64,000 bases of DNA from Vibrio ulleungensis (lineage in GTDB: Bacteria > Pseudomonadota > Gammaproteobacteria > Enterobacterales > Vibrionaceae), in contig NZ_JAFEUM010000001.1 of the NCBI RefSeq assembly GCF_016900875.1, positions 337,241-401,240 on the forward strand, read 5' to 3'. The stretch's first letter is position 1, and each line of letters starts with the position of its first letter. The position numbers and the translations under genes are program-made. This document shows positions 57,388 to 64,000 of this stretch, one piece after another. Below the pieces are notes generated by a model. It saw only the letters and a list, made by a program, of their open reading frames with translations. It was not told the origin of the DNA and searched no databases.

Positions 57388-59043
57388 ATGATCGAACAAC
57401 TCTGGCTGAAAAGTTACCCGAAAGATGTCCCCGCAATGATCGACGCAGACAAATACCCAAATGCGCTGTCGATGTTCGATCGTAGCTTTGAAACCTATCC
57501 AGATAAGCCTGCCTTCGTCAATATGGGGCAGAGTTTGACCTATAAAGAGTTAAACGAAAAAAGTGATGCTTTTGCCGCTTATATGCAAAATGAATTGGGC
57601 ATGAAAAAAGGTGAGCGCATTGCACTGATGATGCCAAACTTGCTGCAATACCCAATCTGTTTGATTGGCGCACTAAAAGCAGGTTTAGTCATCGTAAACG
57701 TGAATCCTCTATACACGCCAACAGAGCTACAGCATCAATTGCGTGACTCTGGTGCCAGCGCCATTGTTGCAGTAACTAACTTTGGCAACAATTTGCAAAA
57801 AGTGATCAGTAAAACCAGTTTGCGTCACGTGATACTCACCCACATCGGTGATGAGCTTGCACCCTACAAGCGTACGCTAGTGAACTTTGCTGTCAAATAC
57901 ATCAAAAAGATGGTGCCTGCGTATCACTTACCCAATGCGATCTCACTGAAAAAAGTGATCACTAACGGTAAAAAGCTTCCGTTTGAAGCGCCAGAACTGT
58001 CGGGTGATGACATCGCCTACTTGCAGTACACCGGTGGGACAACGGGCGTGGCAAAAGGTGCAGTATTAACTCACCGCAATATTGTTGCCAATGTCTTGCA
58101 AGTCGATGCGCACTTTTCTCCGCGTACGTTGCGCGACAAAGAACATGTAGTTACACCACTTCCTCTTTATCATATATTTGCTAACTCAGTCAGCATGATG
58201 CTGATGATGCACATGGGTGCAACCAACTTACTTATCACCAACCCTCGTGATTTGGACGGGTTTGTGAAAGATCTGAGCCGCTATCCATTTACCACGTTTT
58301 TTGGTTTAAACACTTTGCTTAATGGGCTCAATCGCCACGAAGGGTTCAAAAAACTAGATTTTAGCAGTGCAAATTTAACCATTGCTGGTGGTATGGCGAC
58401 GCAACAACATGTTGCAGAAGAGTGGCAATCGATAACAGGAATGACCGTTGTAGAAGGTTATGGTCTGACAGAATGTTCTCCTGTAGTAGCAGGAGGTATC
58501 CACACTCAGCAGCACTTTAAACCGTCTATTGGCGTTCCGCTTCCAAGTACCGAGCTAAGAATTGTCGACGAATCAGGGGCTCCTATGCCAGTGGGCGGCA
58601 TTGGCGAGATCCAGATTCGTGGTGACCAAGTGATGCAGGGCTATTGGAATCAAGAAGCAGAGACAAAGCAGGTATTGACTGAGGACGGTTGGTTTAGCTC
58701 AGGTGATATTGGCCGTATGGATGAAGAAGGGTTCTTTTTTATTGAAGACCGTAAGAAAGACATGATCTTGGTATCTGGCTTTAATGTTTTCCCAAGTGAA
58801 GTTGAATCAGTTGCTACGTTGCATCCACACATTGTTGAAGCCGGTGCGATTGGCGTGAGCGATGACGTAACAGGAGAGCGTGTAAAACTTGTGGTTGTGA
58901 CTAATCAGCCAGTCAGCGTTGAGGAAGTGCGTAAACACTGTAAGAAGCACCTAACCAACTACAAAGTGCCAAAGGAAGTTGAATTTCGTGATGAGCTGCC
59001 AAAATCGGTGGTAGGTAAGATCTTACGTAAGGATCTGCGATAG
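57388..59043 (+). CDS. fadD: Long-chain fatty-acid-CoA ligase
   Basis: A 551-residue acyl-CoA synthetase that activates fatty acids for beta-oxidation at the inner membrane. The AMP-binding P-loop YTGGTTGVAKGA, the motif GYGLTECSPV and the C-terminal lysine region (KSVVGKILRKDLR) are present. ATG 57388 gives MIEQLWLKSYPKDVPAMI, aligning with the E. coli FadD start, and has TTTGGA upstream. The frame opens 12 codons earlier at TTG 57352, which has no family match. A convergent hairpin follows. Confidence 0.92.
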   Translation: MIEQLWLKSYPKDVPAMIDADKYPNALSMFDRSFETYPDKPAFVNMGQSLTYKELNEKSDAFAAYMQNELGMKKGERIALMMPNLLQYPICLIGALKAGLVIVNVNPLYTPTELQHQLRDSGASAIVAVTNFGNNLQKVISKTSLRHVILTHIGDELAPYKRTLVNFAVKYIKKMVPAYHLPNAISLKKVITNGKKLPFEAPELSGDDIAYLQYTGGTTGVAKGAVLTHRNIVANVLQVDAHFSPRTLRDKEHVVTPLPLYHIFANSVSMMLMMHMGATNLLITNPRDLDGFVKDLSRYPFTTFFGLNTLLNGLNRHEGFKKLDFSSANLTIAGGMATQQHVAEEWQSITGMTVVEGYGLTECSPVVAGGIHTQQHFKPSIGVPLPSTELRIVDESGAPMPVGGIGEIQIRGDQVMQGYWNQEAETKQVLTEDGWFSSGDIGRMDEEGFFFIEDRKKDMILVSGFNVFPSEVESVATLHPHIVEAGAIGVSDDVTGERVKLVVVTNQPVSVEEVRKHCKKHLTNYKVPKEVEFRDELPKSVVGKILRKDLR

Positions 59044-59144
59044 TTTACTGAGTTACTGTGACGCTAATATAGAGCCATCAGGGATACTATATGACCAGAT
59101 GCGGCTTGAAACTAATAGCACTTATGCGGTCTCACTCCAAATAT

Positions 59145-59172
59145 AGGTCAGCTTAGGCTGGCCTTCTTTATT
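59145..59172. terminator. Convergent terminator after fadD
   Basis: AGGTCAGC and GCTGGCCT pair (one G-U) around TTAG, followed by TCTTTATT. Confidence 0.7.
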
Positions 59173-59199
59173 GGGCTAAATGTCGCTTGCGAGAAATGG

Positions 59200-59673
59200 T
59201 TACCAACGGATCTCAATAGGGGTGCCTATACTCACTAAACGCATGAACTCATCCATCTCACGGTTAGTAAGAGCGATGCACCCATCGGTCCAGTTAGCAG
59301 TTTGAGTAAATGACTCTAGGTGTTCAAAACCATTTTTTTGTCCATGCACCATAATGTGTCCACCGGGTGAAACCCCTCTATTTTTGGCAATGATCTTATC
59401 GTAATTGTTTGGATAGGAGATGCGCATTGCTCGATAAAACTCGGAGTCTTCCTTCTTAAGATCTAAGGTGTAATTACCCTCGGGAGTGCGTTGATCGCCA
59501 GCTTCTTGTTTATGGCCTTTAGGGTTTTGACCAAAAGCGACATGATACTCTTTGACGACTTGCCCATCGTAAATTAGAAACATACGATTTTGGGATTTGA
59601 CCACTTTGACGAGGTCAACGCTGGCGTTGGCAAGTGGACTGATTAGAGCAATAAAGGCAATCAAAAATTTCAT
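59200..59673 (-). CDS. Short periplasmic L,D-transpeptidase-family protein (YafK/DpaA-like)
   Basis: A 157-residue YkuD-domain protein with a signal peptide (about 1-17). The catalytic pair is His110 (IMVHGQ) and Cys132 (TDGCIAL). It lacks LysM or other domains. Its short form and FGQNPKGHKQEAGDQRTPEG motif resemble YafK/DpaA, which in E. coli releases Lpp from peptidoglycan rather than attaching it. Which reaction it performs cannot be read from sequence. Confidence 0.85.
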   Translation of the reverse strand: MKFLIAFIALISPLANASVDLVKVVKSQNRMFLIYDGQVVKEYHVAFGQNPKGHKQEAGDQRTPEGNYTLDLKKEDSEFYRAMRISYPNNYDKIIAKNRGVSPGGHIMVHGQKNGFEHLESFTQTANWTDGCIALTNREMDEFMRLVSIGTPIEIRW

Positions 59674-59882
59674 GATAGTAGCGGTAACGCGGTGTTCATT
59701 TGTGTCGGGATAATTGGCGAGATTTTAGCGACTTTAAAGGTATAGTGCACTGTTTTTACGTACGCTGTTCATAAAAAGTTGGTGCCATCAAATTATTGTT
59801 GCTAAATATTGCACTAGATCTCGTCGATTATTGCTATATTTGAACTTAAACGTCACTCAACCCATGAATGAGGCGGATAGCG

Positions 59883-60761
59883 ATGCGCACACGCTCCGAT
59901 GAACTGAATATCTTACTTACCGTTATCGATAGTGGAGGGTTTTCTGCCGCTGCCTCGATGCTAAATATTCAGGTTGCCAAAGTGTCCCGTACTGTCAGTA
60001 AAATTGAAAAACAGCTTGGGGTTACTTTGCTTAATCGAACCACTCGTCGAATTGAATTGACCGAAGAAGGGCGACAGTTTGCAGCGCAAATTAGACAAGG
60101 ACTGTCGTACCTAGAGCAGGCAGAAGCAGAGATCGTTGAGCGTAAAAACCAGCCTAAAGGGCGTTTAAGAGTCGATGCGGCTAGCCCGTTTGTATTACAT
60201 CAACTTGTGCCTCTAGTGGCCGAGTTTAACGCAGCTTATCCTGAGATAGAATTAGAATTAACCTCCAATGAAGGTATTGTCGATTTATTGGAAAAACGCA
60301 CCGATATTGCTATCCGCATCGGCCAGTTGGACGATTCTACGCTTTACTCTACGTTGCTAGGCGAAAGCCCACTGTTTATTGTCGCCTCGCCCTCTTACTT
60401 GAAGATCAACGGCGTGCCAAAACAGGTAAGCGATCTGTCGCAGCACAAACTGCTTGGCTTTACCGAGAGTAAAACCTTAAACCAATGGCCATTGCCAATG
60501 GAAACGGTTGTGCCCAAATTGATGGTGAGCAATGGTGAAACCCTGCGTCAACTGGCATTAGCTGGCAATGGCATAGCGTGCCTTTCGGGTTTTATGGTTC
60601 ACCAAGACATCGAGCAGGGCCGTCTAGTAAGCTTACTACACCCTTTCGTTATCAGTAATACAGGCCGAGAGCGCGTTAATGCGGTGTATTATAAGTCATC
60701 TACACTGTCTAAACGGATCACCGCGTTTATTGACTTTATTCGGCCTAGACTTTCTCTCTGA
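59883..60761 (+). CDS. LysR-family transcriptional regulator
   Basis: A 292-residue regulator with a clear HTH (about 5-62: GGFSAAASMLNIQVAKVSRTVSKIE) and a LysR substrate-binding domain (about 90-290). I chose ATG 59883 because GAGG (59870-59873) is 9 bp upstream; an in-frame ATG at 59868 lacks one. It heads a possible three-gene unit with the GNAT and AlkB-like genes, 38 bp apart. Target genes are unknown. Confidence 0.88.
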   Translation: MRTRSDELNILLTVIDSGGFSAAASMLNIQVAKVSRTVSKIEKQLGVTLLNRTTRRIELTEEGRQFAAQIRQGLSYLEQAEAEIVERKNQPKGRLRVDAASPFVLHQLVPLVAEFNAAYPEIELELTSNEGIVDLLEKRTDIAIRIGQLDDSTLYSTLLGESPLFIVASPSYLKINGVPKQVSDLSQHKLLGFTESKTLNQWPLPMETVVPKLMVSNGETLRQLALAGNGIACLSGFMVHQDIEQGRLVSLLHPFVISNTGRERVNAVYYKSSTLSKRITAFIDFIRPRLSL

Positions 60762-60799
60762 TAGTATAATCAATGAAACAAATCCACTAAGGAGTGAGT

Positions 60800-61333
60800 A
60801 TGGATTATTCTCACATTAGTCATCCAGACATTGAATCACTTAAGTCTCTATTTCTAGAGACCTTTACCGACTCAGAAAGTGCCGAAGAAGGGCAGGTCGT
60901 CAGCGGTTTAGTTGCCGCAATTCTCAGCACCACCGAACCGTCGTTGGTTGAAGTTTTTGGTGCAACAGAGTCCGAATTACAAGCGGCAATCATTTTGACT
61001 AAGCTCGAAACCTCGACTCAACAGAGTGCGTATCTGCTTTCTCCTGTTGCTGTAGCGACTAAGGCGCAAGGCCAAGGTGTGGGTCAGGCGTTGATTCAAT
61101 TTGCACGTTCAGCATTGGCCGATCAGGGTGTTGAGCTTCTCTTTACTTATGGTGATCCTAGTTTTTATGGGAAAGTAGGTTTTGAGCAAATCGATAACAA
61201 CAAGATTGTTGCACCTCAGCCCTTAAGTCACCCTATGGGTTGGCTTGGGCAAAGCTTGGCTGCTGAGAATATCGCCGACATGAGCATGACCCTAACGACA
61301 GTTGCAGCGTTTGATGACCCAAATCTCTGGTAA
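60800..61333 (+). CDS. GNAT-family N-acetyltransferase (YhbS-like)
   Basis: A 177-residue GNAT enzyme. The acetyl-CoA loop is visible as LLSPVAVATKAQGQGVGQALIQ, followed by GDPSFYGKVGFEQI. I preferred ATG 60800, with AAGGAG (60789-60794) 5 bp upstream, to GTG 60794. The substrate is not evident. Confidence 0.85.
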   Translation: MDYSHISHPDIESLKSLFLETFTDSESAEEGQVVSGLVAAILSTTEPSLVEVFGATESELQAAIILTKLETSTQQSAYLLSPVAVATKAQGQGVGQALIQFARSALADQGVELLFTYGDPSFYGKVGFEQIDNNKIVAPQPLSHPMGWLGQSLAAENIADMSMTLTTVAAFDDPNLW

Positions 61334-61342
61334 CTATCCACA

Positions 61343-61957
61343 ATGTATAACCTAAACAGTCCGTTAGCGTGGTTAACCTTGCCGAAACAGGTTGCTGATG
61401 AGAGTCGGTGTAGCATTGCTGTATTGCCTAATTTCATTTCTCCTACTGCCGCTAAGGCGCTGACGAACGAATGTATTGAGCAATTGGACTGGCAACAAAA
61501 GCAAATTAGGTTATTTGGTCGCTGGATAGATCAACCAAGGCTTATTTGTGGTTACGGTAGCCGCGCATATCGATATTCAGGCCTTACAATAGAGCCGCGC
61601 GAGCTACCTATATCGCTTGCTATGATGCGTCAGGCTGTATCGTCTGTGTGCGGAACAGACTTTAATAGTGTGTTGGGTAACTACTATCGCAATGGCGACG
61701 ACTACATGGGTTGGCACCAAGACAACGAAGCCGCTTTGGGTGAGGAACCAACAATTGCTTCTGTCTCTTTAGGACAGCGCAGAAAGTTCGTGTTCAAACA
61801 CAAGCTGACAAGTGCTAAACACGAGCTTTGGCTCGACTCTGGCAGCCTGCTAGTGATGGCGGGCGCTATTCAACATCACTGGATGCACGCCTTGCCAAAG
61901 ACGAAAGTGGGTCAACAGTTGAGACTCAACTTTACGTTTAGAAATATCGTCGCCTAA
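61343..61957 (+). CDS. AlkB-like 2-oxoglutarate/Fe(II) dioxygenase
   Basis: A 204-residue DNA-repair dioxygenase of the ALKBH2/3-like type that removes alkyl groups from adenine and cytosine. Iron ligands are His125 and Asp127 (GWHQDNE) and His182 (HWMHALPK); 2-oxoglutarate is held by Arg194 and Arg200 (RLNFTFR). The nucleotide-lid region (QIRLFGRWIDQPRL) and YSGLTIEP are typical. It starts 9 bp after the GNAT gene, so they are probably cotranscribed. The 3' end overlaps the opposing gene by four bases. Confidence 0.92.
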   Translation: MYNLNSPLAWLTLPKQVADESRCSIAVLPNFISPTAAKALTNECIEQLDWQQKQIRLFGRWIDQPRLICGYGSRAYRYSGLTIEPRELPISLAMMRQAVSSVCGTDFNSVLGNYYRNGDDYMGWHQDNEAALGEEPTIASVSLGQRRKFVFKHKLTSAKHELWLDSGSLLVMAGAIQHHWMHALPKTKVGQQLRLNFTFRNIVA

Positions 61958-62766
61958 GTAGTGCTATTGGTCATGGCTTTGGTTGGTTTGATACCTGCAA
62001 AGCGTTCTGGGTAGTCTGTAAAAATGCCATCAACTTGATCGAGGTGTTTAAACTTGTGCGGCTTATTTACGGTGTAACACCAAACTTTAACCCCTAGCTT
62101 TTTTAGTTTTGAAATCTGAGTTTCGGTCACCCAAAAATGATTCAAATGACAGCTGTATGCACCTAATTCTTCGATTAACTGAAGATGATCTTTGCCTAAT
62201 CGATCAGCTAACACACCAATACACACGCTGCTTGACTGGCGACGAACTTCACGCAGTGCGGCTTGGCAGAAGCTAGAAATCACTACTTTGTCGCTCGAAA
62301 ATTCGAAATGTTCAAGAGTACTGAGCAAGTTATCTACCACACTGTTAATGGTGTCATCAGACTGCTGTGTACGATCCAGTTTAATTTCTAAGTTGATGCC
62401 TAAATCGTACTGCTGAGCGAGGTGCAGTAACGCCTCTAGGGTTAGAATAGACTCACCTTCAAACTGAGGGCCTTTCCATAACCCGAAGTCTAACTCGTAT
62501 AAATCCAACAAGGTATGTTCGTCGACACGACCTGTTCCATTGCTGCAGCGCTCTAAGGTGTGATCATGCGTGACCACCAAGGCACCTTCTTTTGTGGGTT
62601 GTACATCAACTTCGACCCAAGCGAGTCCTTCTTCTGCAGCTGCTTTAATGCTGCTTGCAGTATTTTCAGGATAGTGTCCAGAAAGTCCACGATGACCGAC
62701 AACTAACAACGGAGAATGAATGGGCATTACACTAACTTCCAACATACTGGTAACAATTTCGCTCAT
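61954..62766 (-). CDS. ugpQ: Glycerophosphodiester phosphodiesterase (UgpQ-like)
   Basis: A 270-residue cytosolic GDPD that splits glycerophosphodiesters into glycerol-3-phosphate and an alcohol. The catalytic HRGL, PENT, EVDVQPTKEGALVVTHDHTLERC and EIKLD motifs are intact. ATG 62764-62766 has AGAGG 7 bp upstream. No ugpBAEC transporter is adjacent. Confidence 0.9.
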   Translation of the reverse strand: MSEIVTSMLEVSVMPIHSPLLVVGHRGLSGHYPENTASSIKAAAEEGLAWVEVDVQPTKEGALVVTHDHTLERCSNGTGRVDEHTLLDLYELDFGLWKGPQFEGESILTLEALLHLAQQYDLGINLEIKLDRTQQSDDTINSVVDNLLSTLEHFEFSSDKVVISSFCQAALREVRRQSSSVCIGVLADRLGKDHLQLIEELGAYSCHLNHFWVTETQISKLKKLGVKVWCYTVNKPHKFKHLDQVDGIFTDYPERFAGIKPTKAMTNSTT

Positions 62767-62849
62767 CCTCGCACCTCTTGATAATTTTTCAAAGCTAAAA
62801 TGTGTAAAATCTTCAGCTAAGTCTAAAAGTGCAATGTTTCAGTATTGGG

Positions 62850-63782
62850 TCAGTTTTTTTTAAATAACGTTAACAGCTCATAAGTTAGCCACTGCACCTT
62901 TTGCGTGGTGTGTTGGTGCTGCTCTGAAATAAGAGAAACGTCAAACCCATCCATTTCTATAGGTGGCTTGCAGTAACTTAACTGGTGATGCTGTTGAAGG
63001 GCTTTGGCCAACCGAGAAGGTAATGTAGCGATGATGCTGCGACCTTGTAACATTCGACTGATCGACATGAAGCTGGCAGAGGTCGTCGTTACTTGTCGAG
63101 TCAGCCCAAGGTCGTTCAATATCGTATCGACTTTGGTTGCTACGCTGCCGTCGGGGCTAACCAATGCATGCGGAAGTTGAGCAAACCCTGTGGCAGAAGT
63201 AAGCTGCTGGCGATCAACGATCGTCGAATCGAATAAAACAACATGGTCTTCAGTGTACAAAGTTTGGCGCTGGAAGCCTGTTGATGCTGGGGTGAAACCC
63301 ACTATAGCGGCGTCAATACGTTGTTTATCAAATAGAGCCTGATAATTATCTCTATTGATTGTATGAAACAGGATTTGCGCCGAAGGAGCGAGTTGGCGCA
63401 AATGGTCGTAGATGGCTGGGGCAAATAGCCATTCAGCGTAATCGGTCAGCCCAATTTTGAACTGTCCATCAAATTGAGACGGAACAAATTGATGATTGTG
63501 AGATAACTCTTGGTCTATGTGGCTCAAAATGTCTTTAATCTTTGGAGCGAGCGTAACCGCGTATTCCGTTGGTAGCATTTGATGGCCGCGGCGATAGAAA
63601 AGAGGATCGTCAAATAACGTTCTGAGTTTTGCTAGGCTATGGCTCATGGCCGATTGGCTCACATGAGCTTGCTGTGCGGCCTGAGAGACGGATTGGCAGC
63701 CATACAAATAGTGAAACGCGATCAATAGGTTCAAATCAACATTTCGCCAGTTTCTAGATTCCACACTATCAATACTATTCAT
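62850..63782 (-). CDS. LysR-family transcriptional regulator (divergent from chromate transporter)
   Basis: A 310-residue LysR protein. The HTH (about 20-78: SVSQAAQQAHVSQSAMSHSLAKLR) and effector domain are clear. ATG 63780-63782 is used; the frame extends seven codons upstream, with no good Shine-Dalgarno for either. It is divergent from the chrA-like gene, so it may control it. Confidence 0.85.
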   Translation of the reverse strand: MNSIDSVESRNWRNVDLNLLIAFHYLYGCQSVSQAAQQAHVSQSAMSHSLAKLRTLFDDPLFYRRGHQMLPTEYAVTLAPKIKDILSHIDQELSHNHQFVPSQFDGQFKIGLTDYAEWLFAPAIYDHLRQLAPSAQILFHTINRDNYQALFDKQRIDAAIVGFTPASTGFQRQTLYTEDHVVLFDSTIVDRQQLTSATGFAQLPHALVSPDGSVATKVDTILNDLGLTRQVTTTSASFMSISRMLQGRSIIATLPSRLAKALQQHHQLSYCKPPIEMDGFDVSLISEQHQHTTQKVQWLTYELLTLFKKN

Positions 63783-63871
63783 ACTAATTATTATTACTAT
63801 CAATTTGAGTCATTAATAATGTCAGCTTACTCTAGCCCCACACAAATTCAATAGTCAATTGATTAGTACCG

Positions 63872-64000
63872 ATGTTTCAGATATTTAAGATATTTTTCTT
63901 TTTGGGGTGGGTCAGCTTTGGTGGGCCTGCCGCGCACATAGGGTATTTCCGCCAAGCTTTTGTAGAAAAACGTGGCTGGTTAACCGATAGTGATTACGCG
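63872..64000 (+). CDS. Chromate transporter (ChrA family), 5' end only
   Basis: The first 43 codons of a membrane transporter: MFQIFKIFFFLGWVSFGGPA. The motif SFGGPAAHIGYFR, then RGWLTDSDYA, is characteristic of ChrA N-terminal domains. The rest is beyond the window edge, so a bidomain or single-domain form cannot be told. Confidence 0.85.
   Translation, partial: MFQIFKIFFFLGWVSFGGPAAHIGYFRQAFVEKRGWLTDSDYA

Overview
This window looks like a piece of a Vibrio genome, most likely the second chromosome. The reasons are the maltose/maltodextrin regulon, a VpsT-type c-di-GMP regulator, a pst operon without phoU, an Lpp-like lipoprotein with an L,D-transpeptidase, and a 462-residue VcINDY-like carboxylate transporter, all with protein sequences typical of Vibrionaceae. 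From memory, several of these neighbours also sit on V. cholerae chromosome II; I could not check this here. I saw no rRNA, tRNA, insertion sequence, phage gene or CRISPR array. The gene order looks like ordinary chromosome.

Layout. 1-10.4 kb: malT (cut off at the left edge) divergent from malP-malQ, then glgB; these degrade and remodel maltodextrin and glycogen. 10.4-15.8 kb: one very large hybrid histidine kinase with three periplasmic solute-binding modules and no partner regulator beside it. 15.9-19.9 kb: a DUF523-DUF1722 protein, a LysM L,D-transpeptidase convergent with an Lpp-like lipoprotein, and a DEAD-box RNA helicase. 20-23.1 kb: two tandem LamB-type porins. 23.5-27.2 kb: pstSCAB behind an 11-bp-periodic Pho box. 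27.2-29.1 kb: an orphan DUF4381 protein, a 66-residue acidic protein and a VpsT-like regulator. 29.2-34.7 kb: malK divergent from malEFG, with MalT-box-like sites between them. 34.9-41.3 kb: a SetA/B-like sugar exporter and sbcDC. 41.3-45.3 kb: a small secreted protein, a LysM/M23 endopeptidase, a small cytosolic protein, a 44-residue basic miniprotein and a VTT-domain membrane protein with a partner. 45.4-49.5 kb: a FAN1-like nuclease, an outer-membrane protein and the carboxylate transporter. 49.6-57.1 kb: an aglEFGK alpha-glucoside ABC operon divergent from a GH13 alpha-glucosidase, plus a LysR regulator. 57.4-64 kb: fadD, a short L,D-transpeptidase, LysR-GNAT-AlkB, a glycerophosphodiesterase, a second LysR regulator and the start of a chromate transporter.

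How it fits together. Much of the window is one nutritional theme. Porins bring alpha-glucans across the outer membrane; MalEFGK and AglEFGK import them; MalP, MalQ, GlgB and AglA process them. MalT boxes and CRP-like sites are visible between malT/malP and malK/malE. The same 9-mer, GGGAGGATG, occurs in both divergent regions. The second theme is the cell envelope: two L,D-transpeptidases, the Lpp-like substrate, and a DD-endopeptidase. I found no clearly new multi-gene system. The best leads are the orphan triple-sensor kinase with a degenerate receiver, the strongly translated 44-residue ORF with its own promoter region and terminator, the paired porins without obvious MalT boxes, and the agl locus with a LacI-like operator but a LysR neighbour.
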